Part shown: piece by piece, positions 8,451 through 16,254 of the stretch
Layout: every line of letters begins with the position of its first letter
Position numbering within the stretch: the stretch's first letter is position 1
Origin: an uncultured Prevotellaceae bacterium
GTDB lineage: Bacteria; Bacteroidota; Bacteroidia; Bacteroidales; Bacteroidaceae
DNA: 64,000 nucleotides
Direction: 5' to 3'
Assembly (NCBI GenBank): GCA_947305005.1
Contig: CAMZCM010000010.1
Location: 1-64,000 of the forward strand
Translations under genes and position numbers: made by a program
The notes under the pieces: model-generated
What the model saw: the letters and a program-made list of their open reading frames with translations, nothing else
Databases searched by the model: none
Told to the model about the DNA's origin: nothing

Positions 8451-8615
8451 ATGAAAAAGAAATATATCAAGCCTTATCTCGAAATGATAGTGCTTACGAG
8501 CGGTGATGCGTTGCTCTCCGCTTCTCCACTGAAAATCAGCGAAACAGAGGTCTCAGGAGGCATGGTCAAAGATGCTGGCGACTGGGGCGACATCTGGGGC
8601 TCGGACGACGAGTAG
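8451..8615 (+). CDS. Small 54-residue peptide of the MKKxYxxP type, unknown function
   Basis: An uninterrupted 55-codon frame starts MKKKYIKPYLEM, contains ALLSASPL near the middle and ends in an acidic, Trp-containing tail (DWGDIWGSDDE). Many Bacteroidales genomes, as I recall, contain short genes with the same plan: a basic MKK..Y..P start, a Leu-Leu-(A/S)-(A/S)-S centre and a variable acidic C-terminus, often next to large secreted proteins. This one follows the sialidase gene by 75 bp and is closed by a strong bidirectional terminator, so it is probably co-transcribed or processed from that message. No transmembrane segment is seen; the central LLSAS could be a protease site (inference). 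Confidence 0.6.
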   Translation: MKKKYIKPYLEMIVLTSGDALLSASPLKISETEVSGGMVKDAGDWGDIWGSDDE

Positions 8616-8620
8616 TGATG

Positions 8621-8662
8621 AAAGTAAAGGGGGCTTGCCAAGCGGCAAGCCCCCTTTACTTT
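8621..8662. terminator. Bidirectional terminator between peptide gene and nrdG
   Basis: A perfect 19-bp inverted repeat (AAAGTAAAGGGGGCTTGCC and its complement) with a 4-base loop serves the convergent genes on both sides. Confidence 0.85.
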
Positions 8663-8670
8663 ATCCGTGA

Positions 8671-9153
8671 TTAGATTGCGACTTCTTTTTGTCGCCAGAA
8701 GCGGTAGGTGATGTCTTCAAAGGAACCGTCCTTGGTCTGACGGTAGAGCCGTTGGTTGGTCGTGGTGGACTTGAGCGGCCCGAGGTGCTTGATGTAAGGC
8801 CCGACTTTGATGTAGTCGAAGTCCTGCTTGTCAACCACCGACGGAATGCGAATACGTCCACTGTACCAAGCCACATGGAACTGAGGATAATATTCGTGGA
8901 TATACTGTGCCAACAGATTGACACCCTTCGGATCGGCATCGCCGCCCATGAAAGCGAGGCAAGTGATGTCGTTTCCATATTGTTCCACAAAGTCATCGAT
9001 GGCGTCGGTGTTCAGCGGCAGGCCGATGTCCTCCCAAAGATAATGGCTATGGCAGCCCGGACAGCGGCACGGGCAATTGGAGATATTAATTGCCAGTGTC
9101 ACTTCGTCTGGGATTTCCTGAAAAACAACTCCTGTGTTTACGTATTTAAGCAT
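8671..9153 (-). CDS. nrdG: Anaerobic ribonucleoside-triphosphate reductase activating protein (first copy)
   Basis: 160 residues. A radical SAM activase that installs the glycyl radical on NrdD. The [4Fe-4S]-binding CxxxCxxC is formed by Cys27, Cys31 and Cys34 within NCPCRCPGCHS, with an additional Cys29. A GGD motif (FMGGDADPKG) matches the SAM-binding loop of the family. It lies 39 bp downstream of nrdD on the same strand and shares the operon. It is clearly different in sequence from the second NrdG at 51799-52293, so each activase probably serves its own reductase. Confidence 0.88.
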   Translation of the reverse strand: MLKYVNTGVVFQEIPDEVTLAINISNCPCRCPGCHSHYLWEDIGLPLNTDAIDDFVEQYGNDITCLAFMGGDADPKGVNLLAQYIHEYYPQFHVAWYSGRIRIPSVVDKQDFDYIKVGPYIKHLGPLKSTTTNQRLYRQTKDGSFEDITYRFWRQKEVAI

Positions 9154-9192
9154 GGTGTAGCTGAAGACTAGACCTAAACGTTAAACGGATAA

Positions 9193-11289
9193 TCAGTCTG
9201 CGTGAGCGTAGAAACGGCGTGCTGCCTCTTCCTGACGCGGCTGTGAGAAGTTGGAGACGCGCTTCAGGTAACCGATGATGCGAGTCATGTAATCTACATT
9301 CTTGGAATGGCAGTGGGGGCACTCCTTCAGGTAGCGCTTGTCGATGTGACCGCACTCGTTGCAGACCGTGTTGGGAATGTTGAAGGTAAAGTAGTTACAG
9401 CCTTCCTTGGCGGCAACCTTCAACAGCTGCAGGTACTGCTCTTTCGACAGGTGCTCATCGAGGTTCATGTGCAGGGCAGAACCACCTGTCAGGTGCTCGA
9501 TATAAGGACGGCCATGAAGCTTGAACTTGTCGATGACGCTCAGTGAATCATCCTCCACGACATAGAAGTAGCTGTTGTAGCAGTCACGAGGCACGAAGTA
9601 GCCATCCTCGCGGTCCCATTTAGCGTGTTTCACGCCTACGTTCTCTGCGGGAATCATCTCGCAGTTGAACATCAACTCCTTGGTGCGGTACTTTTTGTTG
9701 TACTTCTCGATGAGGCCGAGAATGCCCTGTACGAACTTCTTGTAGTCATCGTTGGGCGTAATCTTCAGACCCATGAACTCGGCAGCCTCCACAAGACCGT
9801 TGATACCGATGGTGAGGTACTGACGACTGATGTTGATGTAACCAGCGTCGAACAACGGGAGCATTCCGTGTGCCTGCAGCTCCTTCAGATTCTCGTTGTA
9901 GGCAGTCTGCACCTTATGGCAGAGGTCGATAATGCCGCCCAGGTACTCCAGATAATCCATGTTGTGGTTGACAGCATACTGAATGCAACGGTTCAGGTTG
10001 ATAGTCAACACTGACTTGGAGCCTGTGGAGACGCCGCCAGCACCGAGTGTGTAAGAGAAGCCGTTGTCTGTGATTTCGTTGCGCAGACGGCAGCAGGAAC
10101 TCAGTGAATCTGCGTTGTCACTCATGTAAGTGAAGAATGAGTGACCTTCGGAGTACATCTCTGCTGTGAACTCACCCCATTCCTTGTCCTTGCACTCGCC
10201 GTTCTCGTCAACGAGCAGGGCCATTGTCTCCACGGGGAAGGTCAGCAGGGTCTTCGTGCGTTCCTTATTAAACCATTTCATGAAACGCTTCTGCAGCCAG
10301 CTCAAGCCGTCCCAATCGGGCTTAGAACCATCGGGGAAGTAGAACTCGCCGAAGATGCTCTCGAAGTAGTAACGGTCATAGTAAGCCACATTCCAGAACA
10401 CAGCCTGATAGTTACGGGCACCCGTGGGTTGGTTCAGTGTATAGACAATCTGCTCGAAGTAGTCGGTAATCACCTTGTCAATGGAGCGTTTCTTCAGGCT
10501 CAAGTCTGCCTGCTGCTCGGGGTGCTTCCAGTAGTCGAGGCCATACTCCTTGCCGATGAAGTAGTTCATATACATCAGGAACTCGGGTGTAGCGCAGGCA
10601 CCGCTCAGCATAGAACTGACCATGAAGACCATGTTGACAAAGCCGCCAGCAAATGACTTCAGGTTGGTGGGAGCTGTGGAGTTTCCGCCAATCTCTGTCG
10701 TGCCGTTGATGAGCCACGGATACATGGTGATAGAGGCGCAATAGTTGGCGAGGCTCGTCTCGTCGTTCTTATAGATAAAATGGTGTGTCAGTTTGTCAAT
10801 ATATTCATCTGCCAACTGCTTGCCGTACATTTTTTTGATACGCTCGGTCAACAGACGACGATTCAAACGAATGAAGTTTGATTTAGGAAGTTCACCGATT
10901 AACGTAGCGATGTTCTTGTGCTCCACGTTGGCGTTGGCATCGTATTTTGAACCCGTTGCGGCGTTCACAGACTCCATGTACTCGGAGAGGAACATCATCT
11001 TTTCCAATGTTTCACGATCCTCGCTGTGCTCCTTGCGATAGAGGATGAATGACTTGGCAACCTTGAAGAAGCCTTCACGCATAAGTGCCTCTTCTACTTG
11101 GTTTTGGATGTCTTCCACCTTGATGTCATCGTGCATGTCAAGGTGACTGAGGATCTTGGAAAGAGTTCCCAGGTCGGTGGGTTCGTCAACGCTTTCGAAC
11201 GCCTTCACGATGGCGTTCATGATTTTGTCTAACGAGAAGCGATCTTTCGAGCCGTCGCGCTTCGTAATGGTAAAGTTCTTTATCTCCAT
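9193..11289 (-). CDS. nrdD: Anaerobic (class III) ribonucleoside-triphosphate reductase, first copy
   Basis: 698 residues. Residues 1-95 form an ATP-cone (ITKRDGSKDRFSLDKI ... FKVAKSFILYR) for allosteric control. The barrel follows with NGTTEIGGNSTAP and the cysteine-rich DNADSLSSCCRLRNE. A zinc ribbon (CNECG ... CPHC) precedes the glycyl radical loop RIIGYLKRVSNF near the C-terminus. The enzyme makes dNTPs without oxygen. The sequence is distant from the second NrdD in this window, whose C-terminus reads RITGYLVGT, so they belong to different subgroups; which reductant each uses cannot be decided by eye. The leader contains two near-identical 23-bp repeats that also occur upstream of the other nrdD. 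Confidence 0.92.
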   Translation of the reverse strand: MEIKNFTITKRDGSKDRFSLDKIMNAIVKAFESVDEPTDLGTLSKILSHLDMHDDIKVEDIQNQVEEALMREGFFKVAKSFILYRKEHSEDRETLEKMMFLSEYMESVNAATGSKYDANANVEHKNIATLIGELPKSNFIRLNRRLLTERIKKMYGKQLADEYIDKLTHHFIYKNDETSLANYCASITMYPWLINGTTEIGGNSTAPTNLKSFAGGFVNMVFMVSSMLSGACATPEFLMYMNYFIGKEYGLDYWKHPEQQADLSLKKRSIDKVITDYFEQIVYTLNQPTGARNYQAVFWNVAYYDRYYFESIFGEFYFPDGSKPDWDGLSWLQKRFMKWFNKERTKTLLTFPVETMALLVDENGECKDKEWGEFTAEMYSEGHSFFTYMSDNADSLSSCCRLRNEITDNGFSYTLGAGGVSTGSKSVLTINLNRCIQYAVNHNMDYLEYLGGIIDLCHKVQTAYNENLKELQAHGMLPLFDAGYINISRQYLTIGINGLVEAAEFMGLKITPNDDYKKFVQGILGLIEKYNKKYRTKELMFNCEMIPAENVGVKHAKWDREDGYFVPRDCYNSYFYVVEDDSLSVIDKFKLHGRPYIEHLTGGSALHMNLDEHLSKEQYLQLLKVAAKEGCNYFTFNIPNTVCNECGHIDKRYLKECPHCHSKNVDYMTRIIGYLKRVSNFSQPRQEEAARRFYAHAD

Positions 11290-11328
11290 TGTATCTTTTT
11301 GAGTAAGTTATTTAGTTTATGTAAGAGG

Positions 11329-11394
11329 AAAAGTTTTCCGTTTTGGACAACTTTTTTATTTTTGCTTCGAAAAAAGTTTCCCGTTTTGGACAAC
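11329..11394 (-). promoter_or_regulatory. Duplicated 23-bp motif upstream of nrdD (first copy)
   Basis: AAAAGTTTTCCGTTTTGGAC at 11329 and AAAAGTTTCCCGTTTTGGAC at 11372, each followed by AAC, differ at one base out of 23 and are 43 bp apart, about four helical turns. Read on the coding strand the core is GTTGTCCAAAACGGAAAACTTTT. The 11-mer GGAAAACTTTT also occurs twice upstream of the second nrdD. A TACCTTTG promoter lies at 11407-11414 (minus), so both copies would fall in the leader if that promoter is used. Confidence 0.65.
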
Positions 11395-11406
11395 TCAAAT
11401 CGCCTG

Positions 11407-11414
11407 CAAAGGTA
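11407..11414 (-). promoter_or_regulatory. Promoter -7 element of nrdD (first copy)
   Basis: CAAAGGTA on the plus strand is TACCTTTG on the minus strand, placing the transcription start near 11400 and leaving a leader of about 110 bases. Confidence 0.55.
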
Positions 11415-11469
11415 CAGATTTATACAAAATAACCCATACTTTTTTGCAAGAAATATTTGCAAAAAATAG

Positions 11470-13029
11470 TTAATGTTGCAAACCGAGTGCTTTCGCTTTT
11501 TCTATGACAAAGGCCAAAGCGGCATCGTGGTCATTGGGAATCAGGCCGTCAAGGATGGCGTCCTTGACAGCGCTCTTGAGGGTGCCCACCTCACGGCAGG
11601 GCGAAAGATGAAAACGTTCCATAATTTCCTCACCGCTGACGGGCGGTTGGAAGTTGCGGATCCTGTCGCGCTCTTCCAAATCGACAAGCTTCTGACGAAC
11701 GAGCTTGAAGTTGTCAAGGAAGCGCTGCTTGCGTTCTTCATTTTTGCTGGTGATGTCGGCTTCGCAGAGGAGCATCAGATCATCAATGTCGTCGCCTGCC
11801 TCAAAAAGGAGACGCCGCACGGCAGAGTCGGTGACTTCATCGTCGGCAATGGCGATAGGGCGCATGTGCAGCGAAACAAGTTTCTGCACATACTTCATCC
11901 GTTCGTCCATCGGCAATTTCATGCGACGAAAGATCTGCGGCACCATTTTCTCACCGAGGTAGTTGTGGTTATGGAAGGTCCAACCCAGCTGGGCGTCCCA
12001 GCGCTTGGACTTGGGCTTTCCGATGTCGTGCAACAAGGCTGCCCAGCGCAGCCAAAGCCTGTTGTCGTTTAACGTTGAACGTTTAGCGTTTAATTCTTGT
12101 CCATCCGATGGCTCTTCCTTCACCTTTAAATGTTCATCGTTAAACGTTAAACGAGAAAAGCGCACAACGTTGCTCAAGACCTCCAGCGTGTGCCAGAAGT
12201 TATCCTTGTGCGCCCGTCCATTGACGGTCTCTACACCGTGAAGCGCGTAGAGTTCGGGGAAGATGAGTTCGAGAAGTCCGCATTGGAATAGGAGCTCGAA
12301 GCCACGGGCAGGGCTGTCCGAAGCCATGATCTTCTGGAGCTCATCGATAATTCGTTCGCCAGAGATAATCTTGATTCGTTCGCGGTTCCGTTCCAGCGCC
12401 TCAAACGTCTCAGGTTCAATCTCGAAGTTCAACTGCGTGGCAAAACGAATACAACGCATCATCCGCAACGGGTCGTCGGAGAATGTGATATCGGGGTCAA
12501 GGGGCGTAGCAATGAGTCGGTCCTGTAAATCCCAAACGCCATCGAAGGGATCAACGAGCTCGCCGAAGCGGGCTGCGTTGAGACAAATGGCCATCGCGTT
12601 GATGGTGAAGTCGCGCCGTTGCTGGTCATCCTCCAGAGTGCCATCCTCAACGATGGGCTTGCGAGAGTCGTGGCTGTAGCTTTCGCGACGGGCACCCACG
12701 AACTCCAATTCTATAGAAGCCCCTCCCCCGCATTCTTCACTCTTCACTCTTTCATTTTTCACTTTAACCTGCGCCGTTCCGAAATTTTTAAAGACGCTCA
12801 CGTGGGCACCGCGTCCGAGACGCTTGGCTACTGCTTTAGCTAGTTCTATGCCGCTGCCCACGCAGACCACGTCGATATCCTTTGACGGACGTTCGAGGAA
12901 AAGGTCGCGGACATACCCGCCAACGACATAACACTCCACCTGCTGTTCGTCGGCAACCTGTCCTATGAGTTCAAAGACAGGCTTTTCGCGAAGCAGGAGT
13001 ATGAGTTGTTGACGGTCGAGGACTCTCAT
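11470..13029 (-). CDS. cca: CCA-adding tRNA nucleotidyltransferase with HD domain
   Basis: 519 residues, longer than usual for the family (about 470-480). The class II nucleotidyltransferase head shows VVGGYVRDLFL and the catalytic KDIDVV aspartates (residues 51-53), then RRDFTINAMA and DPLRMMRCIRFA. An HD domain starts at LHDIGKPKSKRW. It adds or repairs the 3' CCA of tRNAs. Two stretches look foreign: residues about 90-105 (KVKNERVKSEECGGGAS), between FGTAQV and ELEFVGAR, and residues about 292-321, between the helix before the HD motif and LWLRWAALLHD. Both are encoded by 7-bp-periodic repeat arrays and keep the frame. The first lies in the catalytic head on a surface loop by position; activity is likely kept because all core motifs are intact. 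Confidence 0.92.
   Translation of the reverse strand: MRVLDRQQLILLLREKPVFELIGQVADEQQVECYVVGGYVRDLFLERPSKDIDVVCVGSGIELAKAVAKRLGRGAHVSVFKNFGTAQVKVKNERVKSEECGGGASIELEFVGARRESYSHDSRKPIVEDGTLEDDQQRRDFTINAMAICLNAARFGELVDPFDGVWDLQDRLIATPLDPDITFSDDPLRMMRCIRFATQLNFEIEPETFEALERNRERIKIISGERIIDELQKIMASDSPARGFELLFQCGLLELIFPELYALHGVETVNGRAHKDNFWHTLEVLSNVVRFSRLTFNDEHLKVKEEPSDGQELNAKRSTLNDNRLWLRWAALLHDIGKPKSKRWDAQLGWTFHNHNYLGEKMVPQIFRRMKLPMDERMKYVQKLVSLHMRPIAIADDEVTDSAVRRLLFEAGDDIDDLMLLCEADITSKNEERKQRFLDNFKLVRQKLVDLEERDRIRNFQPPVSGEEIMERFHLSPCREVGTLKSAVKDAILDGLIPNDHDAALAFVIEKAKALGLQH
12067..12154. repeat. Inverted pair of 7-bp arrays (GTTTAAC type) inside cca
   Basis: Left arm: GTTTAAC, GTTGAAC, GTTTAGC, GTTTAAT (12067-12094). 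Right arm at about 12130-12154 has the complementary type (TCGTTAA, ACGTTAA, ACGAGAA). The spacer is about 35 bp. The same unit and architecture occurs in the gaps at 18686-18773 and 20529-20644. Confidence 0.8.
12721..12765. repeat. 7-bp array (TCTTCAC type) plus GC-rich stretch inside cca
   Basis: Heptamers TCTTCAC, TCTTCAC, TCTTTCA, TTTTTCA from 12734 to 12761, preceded by CCCTCCCCCGC. The combination of a heptamer array with a GC-rich piece is also seen in radA at 38579-38645. Confidence 0.75.
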
Positions 13030-13058
13030 TATTCTTTAATTGATGCTAAAAACGCCTG

Positions 13059-13066
13059 CAAAGTTA
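13059..13066 (-). promoter_or_regulatory. Promoter -7 element of cca
   Basis: CAAAGTTA reads TAACTTTG on the minus strand, 30 bp before the cca start. Confidence 0.5.
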
Positions 13067-13071
13067 CAAAA

Positions 13072-13102
13072 AAGTTGAAAGTTAAAAGTTGAAAGTTGAA
13101 AG
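13072..13102 (+). repeat. 7-bp array (AAGTTGA type) between divergent genes
   Basis: AAGTTGA, AAGTTAA, AAGTTGA, AAGTTGA and a partial unit fill the space between the cca promoter and the TACATTTG promoter of the next gene (13119-13126). Confidence 0.8.
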
Positions 13103-13147
13103 AATTTACAGAAACGGCTACATTTGCATAAAGAAACAACGCCGATC

Positions 13148-13600
13148 GTGAAAGTCTATCCTTCCATATCCCTCATTTTGCTCGCTGCAGCCATGATTGG
13201 CTGCTCTTCTTCTGTTGTCCGTGAGGAGCAGGAGGCAGGTAGAATGTTAGGAACGGCGCGTGTCTTATTGGCTTCGAAGGAGTATAATGCAGCCCGTGAC
13301 ACGATTTTCAGCCTGCGTAGCTTGCATCCGACAGCCTTGCAGGCGCGTCGGGCAGCCATCCTTACCTTGGATAGCGTAGAGCTGATGGAAACGCGCGATA
13401 GTCTGGCTGCCTACGAGGAACAGCTACAAGCTGAGCGCGAGACGTTCAAACAAATGTTGCCTCGTGAGAACGGTGAGACCAACGAAGCCTATTATGAACA
13501 GCAACGTTTGGTCTATCAGATGGAACAACACTATGACGAGTTGTGTGCGAAGGTGAAGTTCTATCTTAGGAAGATAGACATTGACCAGACAGAACAATAA
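13148..13600 (+). CDS. Small coiled-coil lipoprotein, unknown function
   Basis: About 151 residues from the GTG at 13148. A longer frame begins with TTG at 13124, but that codon lies inside the -7 element TACATTTG (13119-13126), so the GTG is the better start. It gives a compact lipoprotein signal, VKVYPSISLILLAAAMIGC, with lipidation at the Cys. The mature part is helical and charged with possible TPR-like repeats (ARVLLASKEYNAARDTIF) and a coiled coil (LAAYEEQLQAERETFKQM). It is likely anchored in a membrane on the periplasmic side. Function unknown; a perfect bidirectional terminator follows. Confidence 0.65.
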   Translation: MKVYPSISLILLAAAMIGCSSSVVREEQEAGRMLGTARVLLASKEYNAARDTIFSLRSLHPTALQARRAAILTLDSVELMETRDSLAAYEEQLQAERETFKQMLPRENGETNEAYYEQQRLVYQMEQHYDELCAKVKFYLRKIDIDQTEQ

Positions 13601-13604
13601 AGAT

Positions 13605-13644
13605 AAACAAAGAAGCGAGCCCCGCAAGGCTCGCTTCTTTGTTT
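13605..13644. terminator. Bidirectional terminator before rseP end
   Basis: A perfect 17-bp inverted repeat (AAACAAAGAAGCGAGCC and its complement) with a 6-base loop lies between convergent genes. Confidence 0.85.
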
Positions 13645-13645
13645 A

Positions 13646-15052
13646 TTAGAACAGGAACTTGACAGCGTCGTTGAACAGCGCTAAGGCCATCAGCGCGAAG
13701 AGCAACGCCATGCCGATGTATTGGGCACGTTCCATGAATTTATCCGATGGCGGACGACGGGTTACGGCTTCCACCAGCAGGAAGAAGATGTGGCCTCCGT
13801 CGAGTCCCGGAATAGGCAAGATATTCATCACTGCGAGAATGATGGAGATGAAGGCGGTGATGTTCCAGAACGAAGCCCAATCCCACACGGCGGGGAAGAG
13901 GTTGCCGATGGTACCGAAGGAACCGACATTCTGTGCGCCCTTCTTAGTGAACAGATACTTGAGGTCGCTGACATAGCCTTTCAGTGTCTCCCAACCGTAG
14001 GCGATGCCTGCGGGGATACTCTCCCAGAAACCATAGTCGTGGTGCACATAAGCGTCCTTGTACAACAGCTGATAGGGCTTCTTGACAATGCCCATCATAT
14101 ATTGTTCCGTGAGCACCAGAACAACCGTATCGGCGACTTCGCTCTCGTTGGCAAACACGATGGGCAGGGTACGCAGGCGGAGGCTGTCTTCGTGGCTGCA
14201 ATCAGCGGCCAGGATATCTGCCTTGCGGCCCATGACGGCGTCAAAGTCTGCCCACCACTCAACAGGCACGCCATCGACGGCCATAATACGGGCTCCTTTT
14301 TTCAAACCAACCTCTGCTGCAGGTGATTCGGGCAACACGCTATCCACGACTGCCGGCACTCGGACTGCTAGGAAACGCGGTTCCTGCTCAATCATCTCCA
14401 ATAAGTTGACACCTTCGTCAGGCATCGCAATAGTGACCTCTGTACCTTCGCGCAGCACGGTGACTTCCTTGGCTTCGGAGATAGCGCGATAGACGTTTCC
14501 GTCCCATGCCTCAATGGCCTCACCGTCAATCTTCACGGGAATATCTCCGTCGCGGAAGCCAAGATCTTTAGCCATCTCGTTGTAGGCAAATCCTTCGCTG
14601 ATATTCTGCATCGGCAGCGTGTCGCGGCCCCATGTGAACAGGATCATCGCATAGATGAACAATGCCAGCACGAAGTTGACCAATACGCCGCCTACCATGA
14701 TCAGGAAACGCTGATAGACGGGCTTTGCTCGAAACTCATCGGGCTTCACGGGCTGTTTCATCTGTTCCAGATCCATGCTCTCATCAATCATTCCGGCTAT
14801 CTTGACGTAGCCGCCGAGGGGGATCCAGCCGATACCGTATTCAGTCTCCTTGTTCGCCATTTTCGGGAACAGACGGGTAAACCATTTGTCCTTGGTGGAG
14901 AAAAGGTGGAACTTCCAGTCAAAGAACATAAAGAACTTCTCCACCCTCACCTTGAACAGCTTGGCGAAGAAGAAATGACCGCCCTCGTGCAACAGGATGA
15001 GGAGAGCGAAACACAAAATCAATTGAAATGTTTTAATCCAAAAGGGTGACAT
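13646..15052 (-). CDS. rseP: RIP site-2 metalloprotease RseP
   Basis: 468 residues from the ATG at 15052 (a TTG three codons upstream is less likely). An inner-membrane zinc protease that cleaves membrane-embedded substrates such as anti-sigma factors. The zinc motif HEGGH is at residues 22-26 in the first membrane helix; the NILPIPGLDGGH motif with the third zinc ligand is near the C-terminus, between the last two helices. A PDZ-like region lies in the middle (EVGLKKGARIMAVDGVPV). It is the last gene of the minus-strand cluster starting at tsaB, 38 bp after dxr. Confidence 0.93.
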   Translation of the reverse strand: MSPFWIKTFQLILCFALLILLHEGGHFFFAKLFKVRVEKFFMFFDWKFHLFSTKDKWFTRLFPKMANKETEYGIGWIPLGGYVKIAGMIDESMDLEQMKQPVKPDEFRAKPVYQRFLIMVGGVLVNFVLALFIYAMILFTWGRDTLPMQNISEGFAYNEMAKDLGFRDGDIPVKIDGEAIEAWDGNVYRAISEAKEVTVLREGTEVTIAMPDEGVNLLEMIEQEPRFLAVRVPAVVDSVLPESPAAEVGLKKGARIMAVDGVPVEWWADFDAVMGRKADILAADCSHEDSLRLRTLPIVFANESEVADTVVLVLTEQYMMGIVKKPYQLLYKDAYVHHDYGFWESIPAGIAYGWETLKGYVSDLKYLFTKKGAQNVGSFGTIGNLFPAVWDWASFWNITAFISIILAVMNILPIPGLDGGHIFFLLVEAVTRRPPSDKFMERAQYIGMALLFALMALALFNDAVKFLF

Positions 15053-15090
15053 AATATACAATATTCGTTATTACGACATTACGAAATAAG

Positions 15091-16254
15091 TTATTTCGAT
15101 GTTATCTGCTCTGCCGCAATCCGCCGTGCCTCCTTGTCTGTCTCGAGATAGTTTTCATAAGTCGGCTTTGCCATGAAGGTGGCGCGTTGCATGGTCTTCT
15201 CGATAATGTCGGCCATTTCCAGGAAACGGCAACGACCTTCGAGGAAGGCGCGGTTCACGATCTCGTTGGCGGCATTGATAATGCATGGCATATTACCGCC
15301 CTGTCTCAGACTCTCGTAGGCGAGGGCAAGACAACGGAAACGCTCGGTGTCGGGACGCTCAAACGTCAGGTCGTGCATTGCATACCAGTCGAGACGATCA
15401 AAAGTGCTTTGCAGACGTTGCGGAAAAGAGAATGCCAGCTGAATAGGCACGCGCATATCGGGCACGCCGAGTTGCGCCTTCACAGCTCCGTCGGCGAACT
15501 GGACGGCCGAGTGAACCACACTCTGTGGGTGAACCACTACTTGAATGCGTTTAGGCTCAACGCCAAACAACCATTTGGCTTCGATTACCTCAAAGCCCTT
15601 GTTCATCATCGAGGCAGAGTCGATGGTAATCTTGGCGCCCATGTCCCAGTTGGGGTGCTTCAGCGCCATCGCGGGCGTGACATTATATAGTTGTTCGCGC
15701 GTGAAGGTACGGAAAGGACCTCCCGACGCCGTGAGGATAATCTTCTCGATCGGGCTCTGTTCGCCCATCAGACTCTGGAAGATGGCTGAGTGCTCGCTGT
15801 CAACCGGCAGAATAGGCACCTGATACTGGTGGCAGAGGCCGTTGATCAGTTCGCCGGCTACCACCATCGTCTCTTTGTTGGCCAGAGCTATGGGCTTTCC
15901 GGCGCGGATGGCCGCTATTGTTGGCGGCAGTCCTGCAAAACCGACCATCGCCGTCAGGACCATATCAATCTCCGTGCCTTCCACCACCTGACACAACGCC
16001 TCGGCGCCGGCATAGACGGCAATGGGCAGGTCGGCCAACGATTCGCGGACCGCTTCGTAGTACGCTTTGTTGGCGATGACCACGGCGGCAGGATTGAACA
16101 GACGTGCCTGTTCCACCAGCAGCTCCCAGCGGTTGTTGGCCGTGAGGACGCGAGCCTCAAAGAGGTCGGCGTGTTCGGCGATGACCTGCAGGGCCTGTGT
16201 GCCGATGCTACCTGTGGAGCCGAGGATGGCTATTTGTTTCTTTTCTTTATTCAT
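15091..16254 (-). CDS. dxr: 1-deoxy-D-xylulose 5-phosphate reductoisomerase
   Basis: 387 residues, normal length. Catalyses the first committed step of the MEP isoprenoid pathway, using NADPH. The N-terminal Rossmann motif is GSTGSIGTQALQVI; the metal and substrate region includes NKETMVVAGELI and PVDSEHSAIFQ, and the flexible loop has GGPFR followed by KHPNWDMG. SxxMNKGFEVIEA is the conserved segment after it. The start overlaps the end of rimM by 8 bp, so the two are translationally linked. Confidence 0.96.
   Translation of the reverse strand: MNKEKKQIAILGSTGSIGTQALQVIAEHADLFEARVLTANNRWELLVEQARLFNPAAVVIANKAYYEAVRESLADLPIAVYAGAEALCQVVEGTEIDMVLTAMVGFAGLPPTIAAIRAGKPIALANKETMVVAGELINGLCHQYQVPILPVDSEHSAIFQSLMGEQSPIEKIILTASGGPFRTFTREQLYNVTPAMALKHPNWDMGAKITIDSASMMNKGFEVIEAKWLFGVEPKRIQVVVHPQSVVHSAVQFADGAVKAQLGVPDMRVPIQLAFSFPQRLQSTFDRLDWYAMHDLTFERPDTERFRCLALAYESLRQGGNMPCIINAANEIVNRAFLEGRCRFLEMADIIEKTMQRATFMAKPTYENYLETDKEARRIAAEQITSK

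Noticed and set aside
11329..11394. NrdR boxes upstream of nrdD
   Set aside because: The repeats do not match the 16-bp ACAC-type NrdR consensus or its 31-32 bp spacing.
11280..11462. Short minus-strand frame upstream of nrdD that spans the repeated motif
   Set aside because: It covers the promoter and duplicated regulatory motif; the residues simply translate the repeats.
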